16,842 bases of DNA from an uncultured Methanobrevibacter sp. (GCA_900317865.1 ONIK01000035.1:871-17712), one strand, 5' to 3'; positions 1-7,209 are shown, numbered from the stretch's first letter. Numbers and translations: made by a program. Notes: generated by a model not told the origin, from the sequence alone.

Positions 1-82
1 CATTTAAATCAGCTGCACAAACTGAAGAAATTGAAAAAATCATTCCAATTATTAACATTATGTATAAAATTTTTCCATTCAT
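1..82 (-). CDS. Secreted protein of unknown function, N-terminal fragment
   Basis: A leftward gene begins with ATG at 82-80 and leaves the window after 27 codons. The visible protein starts MNGKILYIMLIIGMIFS and continues ISSVCAADLN. This is a typical Sec signal peptide: one lysine, a hydrophobic stretch of about 16 residues, and a likely cleavage after Cys-Ala-Ala. The protein is therefore probably exported. The mature part is not in the window, so the function cannot be judged. In this neighbourhood another surface protein would be unsurprising (inference only). Only a weak ribosome binding site (GATGAT) precedes the ATG, and a TATA-like element lies about 75-85 bp upstream. It is transcribed away from the rest of the window. 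Confidence 0.6.
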   Translation of the reverse strand, partial: MNGKILYIMLIIGMIFSISSVCAADLN

Positions 83-154
83 ATTTTATCATCTTTTTAA
101 ATTTTGTATCAATATCAAAAAATGATTTCTTGATAATGTATTTCTATATTAATA

Positions 155-172
155 TTGCATATATAATATTTT
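155..172 (-). promoter_or_regulatory. TATA-like promoter of the leftward secreted-protein gene
   Basis: On the minus strand the sequence AATATTATATATGC resembles an archaeal TATA box. Initiation about 25 nt downstream would give a leader of roughly 50 nt before the ATG at 82. The region is very AT-rich, so chance similarity is possible. Confidence 0.35.
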
Positions 173-243
173 CCGAATGCAAGTGCTTACTTTCATCATT
201 ATAATGAATAAAATCATATTATTTTCATAATGGGGTTATTTAT

Positions 244-475
244 GCAAGTTAATAGTTAAAAAAATATGTTTTTATCTGCTGATGATTTATCTATGGGATA
301 TTGTGATGGATCCAAATTTTACTGCTAAAGTTTTAGACGGACAGGAAATCTCTTACTAATCTCTGTAGTAACTTTTAATATTTAATGGTGTTTTCTAGGG
401 TAGAACAACAGTCTGTAATGGTGAAGCTAAGTTAAATATTAACCTATAACTTGGACAATACATTATATGTGTTGA
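244..475 (+). pseudogene. Decayed C-terminal Ig-like repeat of an adhesin-like protein
   Basis: Read across three frames, this stretch still spells the last repeat found at the ends of the three complete adhesin genes in the window. Visible pieces are LSADDLSMGYCDGSKF, then after a +1 shift TAKVLDGQ, then VTFNI, then after another shift NGVF, a stop, GRTTVCNGEAKLNINL, a stop and LGQYII. Intact counterparts read DLVMSYRDGSQF, KLLDGQG, FNVNGVFYNRTT and LNINLMPGEYIIT. At least two frameshifts and several in-frame stops show it is dead. No upstream part of the parent gene is recognisable, so most of it has been deleted. The left boundary (GCA AGT at 244) and the right boundary are approximate. 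Confidence 0.8.
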
Positions 476-478
476 TAA

Positions 479-802
479 TATTGTAAAATCTGTGATAAAT
501 ATGTTATTGGGGAAAATAAGTTTATAGGGGATAGTAAATTTTCATTTAAGGATTATGTGACTTTCCTTTGTTTTAACAAAGGAACTTCCAATCAGGAGGA
601 TCTTGAAGACTTCATCGAAGACAATTTCACAACAGATATTCAGCAAATAACAAGACAAGAATTTTTCAAACAAAGAACATTTATTCATCCAATCGTTAAT
701 GGATTCCTGCACACAACCACAAACAAAAATGTCAAAAATCCAACAACAGCCCAAAACAAGAAAAAACAAAGAAAATTTAACATCAACTACAAAGCGAGAT
801 GA
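479..802 (+). pseudogene. N-terminal remnant of a probable IS4-like transposase
   Basis: One frame is open from 479 to the stop at 800-802, but it has no convincing start with a ribosome binding site. The only in-frame start-like codon is an internal GTG at 557. The translation contains ENKFIGDSKFSFKDYV, then FNKGTSNQEDLEDFIEDN, then ITRQEFFKQRTFIHP. A helix-rich N-terminus followed by a 'TRQ...xKQRxxIxP' motif is typical of the start of IS4-type transposases in methanogens (recognised by eye, not searched). From about residue 75 onward the sequence becomes Lys/Asn/Thr-rich and no longer looks like a transposase core. No DDE catalytic region is present. It is best read as a broken insertion-sequence relic, possibly an internal deletion, lying directly after the adhesin remnant. 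Confidence 0.5.
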
Positions 803-853
803 AAACCAGAAAAAGAATGAAAAAATAAGTTGATGGCATTGAAATTAAATACA

Positions 854-865
854 TTATACTTATAA
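854..865 (+). promoter_or_regulatory. TATA-like element of the first C69 peptidase gene
   Basis: TTATACTTATAA lies about 55 bp before the preferred TTG start at 915. Initiation 25-30 nt downstream of it (about 886-890) leaves a short leader carrying the GGAGG site. The match is modest and the surroundings are AT-rich. Confidence 0.4.
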
Positions 866-901
866 CATTTAAAATCATATATTAATTGTAATGATTAATT
901 T

Positions 902-906
902 GGAGG
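902..906 (+). promoter_or_regulatory. Ribosome binding site that sets the TTG start at 915
   Basis: GGAGG sits 8 nt before TTG 915. An ATG at 891 is in frame but has no ribosome binding site and would add eight residues before the signal peptide. The paralogue at 10360 has the same arrangement (GGAG, 8 nt, TTG-AAG-TTA), which supports TTG 915 as the true start. Confidence 0.75.
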
Positions 907-914
907 AATTTATT

Positions 915-2525
915 TTGAAGTTAAAATATTCATACAAAAAATTGATAGTTTTATCGTTTTTCCTGCTGCTGTTGTGTAGCATGCAGGCTTCTGCAGCATG
1001 TACTGCAGTATATGTTGGTCAGGATGTCAGCGATGACGGTTCAATAATTTTTGCCAGGTCAAATGACTTTCGTGGTGTCTTAGGGGATCATATCACTGTG
1101 TCTCCTAGGGTAGAGAATACTCCTGGTCGCTTTGTGCCTGTTGATTTTAAGGGAACTGTAAAAACGGAGCTTCCGGCAACTACTTATAAATATACTGCAA
1201 CACCTTTTATGAACAGTACAAGGGAAGCTCATAAGTTCGGCCTTGATGCGGCCGCATGTACCAATGAATACGGTGTGGCCATGAGTATGTCCGTTTCATC
1301 ATATTTAAACAATGCATCACGGGAAGCGGACCCTCATGTGAAAGAAGGTATTTGTGAATTTACTGCTAATGACCTTGTGATTTGTCAAAGTAAAACGGCT
1401 AGAGAGGCGGTAGAAGTTCTTTTTGGATATATTGATAAGTATGGTAATGCTGAATCCAATATAGCCATCATTTCTGACCAGAATGAAACATGGTATGTTG
1501 AGATGTATGGCGGACATCAGTACGCTGCTGTGAAACTGCCGAAAGACAAGGTAGCGGTCTTTGGTAATGAGTATTCTTTGGAGTACTTGTCTGATTATGA
1601 AGACTCTATCACATCTGAAAATTTAACTAAGCTTCCTGAGGAAAAGGGTTTTGCCGTACATGGCAGCAATGGGGAGCTTAATCTCTATGATACATATTCC
1701 GGAAAAGAAATTACTGATGACTACTCTCATTTGAGGACCTGGGAGGGGCACAGGCTTTTGGCTCATTCAAAGTATGCTTCTCTTTACAATCATAATGCAA
1801 TGTATCCTCTATGTTTCACACCTGATAAGAATGTTTCAGCACATGATGTTGAAAATGTTTTGCGTGACAGGTATGAAGGAACAATATATTCTCCTGATGA
1901 GGCAGGAAGAAAGGATGTGAGGGTAATCGGATCTGATACGACACTGAGTGCTCATGTGATACAGGTCTTTCCGGACCTTCCGGCAGACATGTCATGTGTC
2001 AACTGGATAAGTTCAGGTCCTCCGCTTTATGGTGTTTATGTACCTGTATCCAATGACTGCATAAATGTTACTGATGCTTATGGGTCAAATCAGCCAAGTA
2101 ATGAAACATATGTCTTTGACACTGATAACTATCCGTATTATGTCTTTAAAGACCTTTGTACTCGCTGTGTTGGGCCTGACAATCACAAAGTTTATGGAAA
2201 GCCTGTGCAGGATTATTGGAATGAATCTGAAGGCTACATGTTTACTGGAATGAAAGAGGTACTGTCAAATGCTGCAAAAATGTCTGATAATAATACAAGG
2301 GCAAGTTATATCACTTCATACTGTAATGACATGCAAACCAAAGCATTCCTGGACGCTAAAGTTATACTGAACAACGTGACATGGGTGCAAAGCAAATACA
2401 GTAATACTCTTAAATTTGAACATCATTCCGATGCCCCTCAAAAATTAGGCAAGCCTGTTGTTCATGACCCGATAGAACTGAATCTTGATGCCTCAAAATA
2501 TAAATATGTTCCTCCGGCCAATTGA
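915..2525 (+). CDS. Secreted C69 family (U34) dipeptidase, copy 1
   Basis: A 536-residue exported Ntn-hydrolase. The TTG start gives a signal peptide (MKLKYSYKK, then a hydrophobic core) ending in SMQASAA. This is followed immediately by Cys29 in CTAVYVGQDVSDDGS and ARSND, the characteristic N-terminus of C69/PepD dipeptidases, where the N-terminal Cys is the nucleophile. Other conserved-looking blocks are ACTNEYGV, ICQSKTAREAVEVL, ISDQNETWYVE, WEGHRLL, DRYEGT and SSGPPLYGVYVPVSND. Family members hydrolyse dipeptides or short peptides. The signal peptide implies action outside the membrane, with signal peptidase cleavage likely exposing the nucleophile. It is slightly longer than classical bacterial PepD (about 470 residues). 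The stop is 37 bp from the papain-adhesin gene, with no clear promoter between them, so co-transcription is likely. About two-thirds of residues match the copy at 10360 by eye. The natural substrate is unknown. Confidence 0.9.
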   Translation: MKLKYSYKKLIVLSFFLLLLCSMQASAACTAVYVGQDVSDDGSIIFARSNDFRGVLGDHITVSPRVENTPGRFVPVDFKGTVKTELPATTYKYTATPFMNSTREAHKFGLDAAACTNEYGVAMSMSVSSYLNNASREADPHVKEGICEFTANDLVICQSKTAREAVEVLFGYIDKYGNAESNIAIISDQNETWYVEMYGGHQYAAVKLPKDKVAVFGNEYSLEYLSDYEDSITSENLTKLPEEKGFAVHGSNGELNLYDTYSGKEITDDYSHLRTWEGHRLLAHSKYASLYNHNAMYPLCFTPDKNVSAHDVENVLRDRYEGTIYSPDEAGRKDVRVIGSDTTLSAHVIQVFPDLPADMSCVNWISSGPPLYGVYVPVSNDCINVTDAYGSNQPSNETYVFDTDNYPYYVFKDLCTRCVGPDNHKVYGKPVQDYWNESEGYMFTGMKEVLSNAAKMSDNNTRASYITSYCNDMQTKAFLDAKVILNNVTWVQSKYSNTLKFEHHSDAPQKLGKPVVHDPIELNLDASKYKYVPPAN

Positions 2526-2540
2526 TTAAATTTTAATCAA
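2522..2540. other. Perfect palindrome over the stop codon of the C69 gene
   Basis: TTGATTAAATTTTAATCAA is a 9-bp perfect inverted repeat around a single T and contains the TGA stop (2523-2525). It could form a weak AT-rich hairpin between the two genes or be a protein-binding site upstream of the next gene. There is no T-tract, so it is not a convincing terminator. Confidence 0.55.
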
Positions 2541-2562
2541 ATCAAAAAATATTGGTGAAAAA

Positions 2563-5500
2563 ATGAAAAAATATACAATAATCCTATTTTTGCCATTATT
2601 GATGTTTTTTATTGGTGCTGCATATGCAAGTGAGGCAAATAACACCTCACTTGCTGATTCAGACACGCTTTCAACATCAACAGGCACATTTACAGACTTG
2701 AAAAATATCATTTCAAATAGTTCAAATGAATTAAATTTAACTTCAGATTATAAATATAGTGAAGAAAGGGATAAGGGCTTATATCCCCCGGATGGAATGA
2801 AATACATTGAAATAAACAAAACTTTTTTTGTCATTAATGGAAATAATCACACAATCGATGCTGACAGCAAAGAAGGAATAGGTTTATTCTATTTAATTGG
2901 AAATAATGTAATTATTAATGATTTGACAATTAAAAATGTATTGGCAACATCAATTGAATCAGAATCAGTTCTTATTTTAAACAATGTCAGGTTTATCAAT
3001 TCAGGCGTAACTGAAAGTAAAATCATTGGTACGAGTCTTAATTTAACGATGAACGGCTGTTATATGGAGAATATTACAGGACCTGCTGTTATGATGCCCT
3101 ATGCAGAATCATTAACTGTTAAAGATTCTGTCTTTTTAAATTCACAGACAAAAACAAAAGGCTTTATAACATCAGTTTCAGAGGATTTGATATTGGAAAA
3201 CTGCAAATTTGAAAATATTACATCAGAATACGGTGCAGCATTACATTCTGTAGCACTAAATTTTGCAAAAATTGATAATTGTCTTTTTAACAATTTACAT
3301 GCCAACATTACTGGCGGTGCCATCGCACTTAAAGGAATACCGATTAATGAAGGGATGAAAAGATATGATATTGCCCATGAAACTTATGTGGTGATTAAAA
3401 ATTCAGTATTCAGCAATATTTCAAGTAAAAAGAATGGTGGGGCAATATTTACAGACATGGGATCAGCTCCATTTACTGTAGGAAGTATCGGAGGTAATGT
3501 AAGCATTATTGATTCAAGTTTTATAAACTGTAAATCTGAATTTGGTGGTGCAATATTGCACTTGAACGGCAACATAACCCTAAAAAACAGCAATTTTATA
3601 AACAATTCCGCATCAGTTAGTGGCGGAGCTGTATACACATCATATGCAGACTTGATTATTGAAGATTCCACATTCCGTGACAATTCTGCATCAAGATATG
3701 GTGGAGCAATATATTCTGAATTAAACACTACTTCAATAGATAACTGCAGTTTTATTTCAAACAAAGCTGAAATATTATCTGAATTTAACCCAAGTACTAT
3801 TTATACTTATGATACTGCAGTATATATTAGAAATTCATTTTTCAATAACTCAAAACAGAGTATTTCATCATTATTTACAAAGGAATTCGTCGATAAGAAC
3901 AACACATGGAACAATGATGAATTCTACACAAATTTAACATTTTATCCGAGTGCATACAATGATGTGGGTCTTAAACTTAACTTAATCAATAACACTATCA
4001 ATGTTTCTGATTTGCCCGCCAGATTTGACTTGCGTGACTGGGGCTGGGTAACACCAGTTAAATTACAGGGTGACATGGGTGCCTGCTGGGTATTTGGTCC
4101 GGTTGCGGCACTTGAATCAGCACTTCTTAAAGCAACCGGAAACACATATGATTTATCTGAAAACAATGTTCAAAACAGTATGCTGGCCTATAGCAGATAC
4201 GGTTCAACCATAATATTTGAGGGAGGATTGCCGCTAAGTACTTTAGGTTATATTTTAAGTTGGATGGGTGTTTTACCTCAGGAAGATGATGTTTACGATC
4301 AAAGAGGTAAAATTTCAGATATACTGGACAGCACAAATAAAATTCACGTCCAGGATGTAGGATTCATTCCAATCAAAAGGGATGAAAACAGATTATGCTA
4401 CAACCAAACAAATAAATTAATTAAAAAAGCAATAATCGAACATGGGGCCGTCAGTCTGAATTATGCAGGTAGTGAGGGCACCAATACATATAACAACGAT
4501 ACATATATTTCACAACACATAGTTGCTATAGTTGGATGGGATGACAATTATCCTAAAGAAAAATTTGATATAACTCCACCTGGCAATGGTGCATGGATAA
4601 TTAAAAACAGCTGGGGTGAAGAATGGGGAGAAAAAGGATTTGCATACGTATCATATTATGATACCTCAGTTTATGCTAAAGAGAATGAATCAATGGATTA
4701 TACAATTTATTTCATAATAGAAAACACTGAAAACTACACATACAATTATCAGACAGATTTTACGGGAATAAGCAATTTCACAAATAATTATACTTTCTAC
4801 AGCAATGAATTTGAAGCTTTTGAAAAAGCAGATATTGCTGCAGTAGGAACATACTTCAACGATACTGGTGTTGACTATGAATTTAAAATATATGTAAATG
4901 GTGTGTTGAAGCTTACACAAAACGGAACAAGTAATTTTGCAGGATTTAAAACAATCAAATTAAATAAAAACATAGCAATAAAAGAAAATGACATATTCAA
5001 AGTTGTATTCAAAAGCAATAACGTGCCTTATCAGGAAAATTCCAGACAACACCTTCTGCCTGGAAGGTCTTATGTAAGCAGCGATGCAGAAACATGGATT
5101 GACTTTTCAGAACAAAACAGGACAGTATGCCTTAAACTATACACGCTAGATTCCAAAAACCGGATAATAACTGAAGATTTGGTTAAAATCTATAAAAATG
5201 ATTCCAAGTTTGAAGCTGAAATCGGTGCAGTTAATGAGACTGTAACATTTGAAATCAATGGCATGAATTACACAAAAACATCAGATGAAAACGGAACAGC
5301 TAAGATAGCTATTAACCTGAATCCTGGAAATTACACAATCAAAACCACATTCAACGGCACTGATGTTGAAAACAATATTGAGGTATTGCCTACATTAATC
5401 GCTCAAAATCTTGTTAAATACTTCAGAAATGAATCACAGTTCTATGTTGGATTGATTGATGGTGCAGGTAGAGCTGTTCCTAATGTAAATATCACAATGA

Positions 5501-5898
5501 ATATCAATGGTGTTTTATACAATCGTATGGCTAATGAAAACGGAACTGCAAGGTTAAACATCAACCTGAATCCTGGCGAATACATATTGACTGCTGCTGA
5601 CCCGCTGACTGGTCTTCAAATGTCATACAACATTACTGTACTGCCGATATTGTCTGCTGAAGATTTGGTAATGTCTTACTTGGATGGATCACAGTTTAAA
5701 GCAGTACTGGTTGACGGTCAGGGACATCCGTTATCAGGCATTAACATAACATTCAATGTGAATGGAGTATTCTATATTCGTACAACGGACGAAAATGGTA
5801 CTGCAAAATTGAATATCAATTTGATGGCAGGTGAATACATCATCACTTCATACTATGATGCATTTGCAACCTCAAACAAAATTACCATCAAAAGTTGA
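2563..5898 (+). CDS. Adhesin-like surface protein with embedded papain-like (C1A) peptidase, copy 1
   Basis: 1111 residues; ATG start with GGTGA 4 nt upstream. Order: signal peptide to about residue 23 (cleavage near AYA-SE); right-handed beta-helix at about 50-470 with GGAI/GGAV turns (TGGAIALKG, NGGAIFTD, FGGAILHLNG, SGGAVYTS, YGGAIYSE); C1A peptidase at about 485-705, starting ARFDLRDWGWVTPVK; a region resembling the lectin-like domain of archaeal C1A proteins at about 715-860; three Ig-like repeats of about 80 residues at 867-1111. Catalytic residues visible are Gln502 (oxyanion hole), Cys508 in GACWVFG, His652 in SQHIVAIVGWDDN and Asn682 in IIKNSWGEEWG. It is probably an active cell-surface endopeptidase that sticks to a target or the wall. 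No I29 propeptide and no C-terminal membrane anchor are visible, so retention may depend on the Ig-like repeats (inference). Many N-x-S/T sequons suggest glycosylation. Confidence 0.9.
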   Translation: MKKYTIILFLPLLMFFIGAAYASEANNTSLADSDTLSTSTGTFTDLKNIISNSSNELNLTSDYKYSEERDKGLYPPDGMKYIEINKTFFVINGNNHTIDADSKEGIGLFYLIGNNVIINDLTIKNVLATSIESESVLILNNVRFINSGVTESKIIGTSLNLTMNGCYMENITGPAVMMPYAESLTVKDSVFLNSQTKTKGFITSVSEDLILENCKFENITSEYGAALHSVALNFAKIDNCLFNNLHANITGGAIALKGIPINEGMKRYDIAHETYVVIKNSVFSNISSKKNGGAIFTDMGSAPFTVGSIGGNVSIIDSSFINCKSEFGGAILHLNGNITLKNSNFINNSASVSGGAVYTSYADLIIEDSTFRDNSASRYGGAIYSELNTTSIDNCSFISNKAEILSEFNPSTIYTYDTAVYIRNSFFNNSKQSISSLFTKEFVDKNNTWNNDEFYTNLTFYPSAYNDVGLKLNLINNTINVSDLPARFDLRDWGWVTPVKLQGDMGACWVFGPVAALESALLKATGNTYDLSENNVQNSMLAYSRYGSTIIFEGGLPLSTLGYILSWMGVLPQEDDVYDQRGKISDILDSTNKIHVQDVGFIPIKRDENRLCYNQTNKLIKKAIIEHGAVSLNYAGSEGTNTYNNDTYISQHIVAIVGWDDNYPKEKFDITPPGNGAWIIKNSWGEEWGEKGFAYVSYYDTSVYAKENESMDYTIYFIIENTENYTYNYQTDFTGISNFTNNYTFYSNEFEAFEKADIAAVGTYFNDTGVDYEFKIYVNGVLKLTQNGTSNFAGFKTIKLNKNIAIKENDIFKVVFKSNNVPYQENSRQHLLPGRSYVSSDAETWIDFSEQNRTVCLKLYTLDSKNRIITEDLVKIYKNDSKFEAEIGAVNETVTFEINGMNYTKTSDENGTAKIAINLNPGNYTIKTTFNGTDVENNIEVLPTLIAQNLVKYFRNESQFYVGLIDGAGRAVPNVNITMNINGVLYNRMANENGTARLNINLNPGEYILTAADPLTGLQMSYNITVLPILSAEDLVMSYLDGSQFKAVLVDGQGHPLSGINITFNVNGVFYIRTTDENGTAKLNINLMAGEYIITSYYDAFATSNKITIKS

Positions 5899-5930
5899 GT
5901 ATTTAATCTTCAACTTTTTTCTACTTTTTC
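5890..5930 (+). terminator. Hairpin and T-tract terminator after papain-adhesin copy 1
   Basis: AAAAGTTGA (5890-5898, including the TGA stop) pairs with TCAACTTTT (5910-5918) around an 11-nt loop, followed by a T-rich run (CTTTTTTCTACTTTTTC). The perfect 9-bp stem plus T-tract is a good transcription terminator. Confidence 0.7.
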
Positions 5931-5999
5931 TTTCAAATATTGTTTAAAATAGGTTATTTTTAAAAATAAGGGTATATTGTGGGAAAAATTACTTATTAT

Positions 6000-6010
6000 A
6001 TTATATATGT
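6000..6010 (+). promoter_or_regulatory. TATA-like element upstream of the coiled-coil/Rpn-like gene
   Basis: ATTATATATGT resembles a TATA box. Initiation about 25 nt downstream would give a leader of nearly 60 nt. That leader holds a 12-bp palindrome (TTTTCCGGAAAA, 6052-6063) just before the GGAGGT site at 6077-6082. Confidence 0.4.
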
Positions 6011-6093
6011 CCTCTAATAAATAAAATGTGTGATAGTTATCAATTTAAAATTTTTCCGGAAAATTTCAAAAATACTGGAGGTTTTAAACAATT

Positions 6094-7140
6094 ATGGAAT
6101 TGAAAAAACAAATCACATTGGAAAAACTTGTAAATCAAATGTTGGAGCAGCCAAATCATAATCCTCGTGATTACTGCTTCAAATATATTGTTAATAATTA
6201 TCCGAGGGCGGTGCATGATGCATTTGATTTTCCAGGTGAATATGCCGACAACTTGGAGTTGGAAGTATATACTGAAGATGGTAGGAAGTTAAAAATGGAC
6301 TGTGCACAATTGGTAATGCCAAAAGGAGACATTACATGCAAATCAACAATTAATGTAGAACATCAAACATATCCTATTAAGGAAAAAATAGGGTCCATAT
6401 ATGATTACAAACTATATTTAATTCACAAAACAAATATTCCTTCAAATTCTATTGTAATGACTAATATTGACCTTGGAAAAGATGAGATTTGTTGCAAATC
6501 ACATGACCAGATATTCAAACTCAGGATAATTGTGGTGACTGCAGAAAAAATTTCAAAAAGATTAAAAATATTGACTGATAAAGTACAACATAAGAAAGGA
6601 TTGTCCCAAAAAGAGGCAATGTATTTTGCATATGTTGCAATATTTCTTAGACCACATTGTTCAAAAGAAACAATGGAAAAACTATGTGAGTTGTTTTCAC
6701 ACATTAACCAATTTGAACCTAATCTTGAACTGGTTTTGCACCAAATTCTTAAAAAAATGATTAAATTTCATTTTAAGGATGATAAAAACAAGATAAAGGA
6801 GTTATTAACCATGATATCAAAATCAATTTTTCAAAGGAATCTTGAGGGATTATCGTATAAGGAAAGAACAGAAATATGGTTGAAAGAAAAAGATTTGGAA
6901 TTTAAGGAGAAATTAGAGGAAAAGGATTTGGAATTTGAGGAAAAATTAGAGAAAAAGGATTTGGAATTTGAGGAAAAATTAGAGAAAAAGGATTTGGAAT
7001 TTGAGGAAAAATTAGAGAAAAAGGATTTGGAATTTGAGGAAAAATTGGAGGAAAAAGATTTGAAATTAAAGGAGGTGGAAAAAGAGAATAAAAAGCTTAA
7101 ACACGAAAATGAGATGCTTAAAAAACAAATTAAGGGATAA
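6094..7140 (+). CDS. Putative PD-(D/E)XK (Rpn/transposase-like) protein with 11-residue-repeat coiled-coil tail
   Basis: 348 residues, ATG start with GGAGGT 11 nt upstream; no signal peptide, so cytoplasmic. The N-terminal half has an alternating beta pattern with Asp69 (KLKMDC), Glu89 and Gln91 (TINVEHQ). This spacing resembles the D...ExQ active site of Rpn-type PD-(D/E)XK nucleases and putative transposases. The call is tentative and rests on this motif only. Residues 170-240 look helical. From 266 the chain is a charged coiled coil built of five 11-residue units (KDLEFEEKLEK), ending ENEMLKKQIKG. Such proteins are multicopy in Methanobrevibacter as far as I recall. An internal AAGGAG site and ATG at 6811 (Met240) could start a tail-only product. 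The next gene copies exactly this tail. It is cytoplasmic, unlike its exported neighbours, and probably an independent unit. Confidence 0.6.
   Translation: MELKKQITLEKLVNQMLEQPNHNPRDYCFKYIVNNYPRAVHDAFDFPGEYADNLELEVYTEDGRKLKMDCAQLVMPKGDITCKSTINVEHQTYPIKEKIGSIYDYKLYLIHKTNIPSNSIVMTNIDLGKDEICCKSHDQIFKLRIIVVTAEKISKRLKILTDKVQHKKGLSQKEAMYFAYVAIFLRPHCSKETMEKLCELFSHINQFEPNLELVLHQILKKMIKFHFKDDKNKIKELLTMISKSIFQRNLEGLSYKERTEIWLKEKDLEFKEKLEEKDLEFEEKLEKKDLEFEEKLEKKDLEFEEKLEKKDLEFEEKLEEKDLKLKEVEKENKKLKHENEMLKKQIKG
6811..6898 (+). repeat. Duplicated segment, parent copy (inside the Rpn-like gene)
   Basis: The DNA from ATG 6811 onward (ATGATATCAAAATCAATTTT and beyond) is almost identical for about 88 bp to 7222-7309, with only a handful of differences (AAT/GAT near 6838 and AACAG/GTACA near 6867). 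The protein motif ISKSIFQRxLEGLSYKER is shared. This indicates a recent partial tandem duplication. Confidence 0.85.
6889..7053 (+). repeat. Five tandem 33-bp in-frame repeats (11-residue coiled-coil units)
   Basis: Five consecutive 33-bp units (6889, 6922, 6955, 6988, 7021) each encode KDLEF(K/E)EKLE(E/K). Units 2-4 are essentially identical; the first and last carry single changes, and a degenerate sixth unit (KDLKLKEVEK) follows. No spacers separate the units, so this is not CRISPR. Such an array can gain or lose units by slippage without shifting the frame. Confidence 0.95.
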
Positions 7141-7175
7141 ATTCATTCACTTCATTAAAACCATCACCTTAATTT
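7127..7175 (+). terminator. Long-loop inverted repeat after the Rpn-like gene
   Basis: AAATTAAGG (7127-7135) and CCTTAATTT (7167-7175) are perfect complements 31 nt apart, ending in a short T run. The left arm lies in the last codons. It may be a weak terminator or a processing hairpin; the long loop lowers confidence. Confidence 0.35.
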
Positions 7176-7209
7176 TTATAATTAATATATGGTATTTTTT
7201 CACGATATT

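Noticed and set aside
557..802. Independent 81-residue gene starting at GTG 557
   Set aside because: The frame and the transposase-like sequence continue upstream of 557 to 479, and there is no convincing ribosome binding site; it is better read as a remnant.
891..914. ATG 891 as start of the first C69 peptidase
   Set aside because: No ribosome binding site, adds residues before an otherwise normal signal peptide, and the paralogue starts at the TTG equivalent to 915.
990..1001. Lipoprotein signal for the C69 peptidases
   Set aside because: The residues before the Cys are Ser-Ala-Ala rather than a lipobox with Leu/Val/Ile at -3, and the Cys matches the Ntn nucleophile.
3384..3764. 126-residue reverse-strand open frame
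   Set aside because: It lies wholly inside the beta-helix coding region and mirrors its repeats; no ribosome binding site or recognisable protein.
6889..7053. CRISPR-like array
   Set aside because: The 33-bp units are contiguous with no spacers and encode in-frame coiled-coil repeats.
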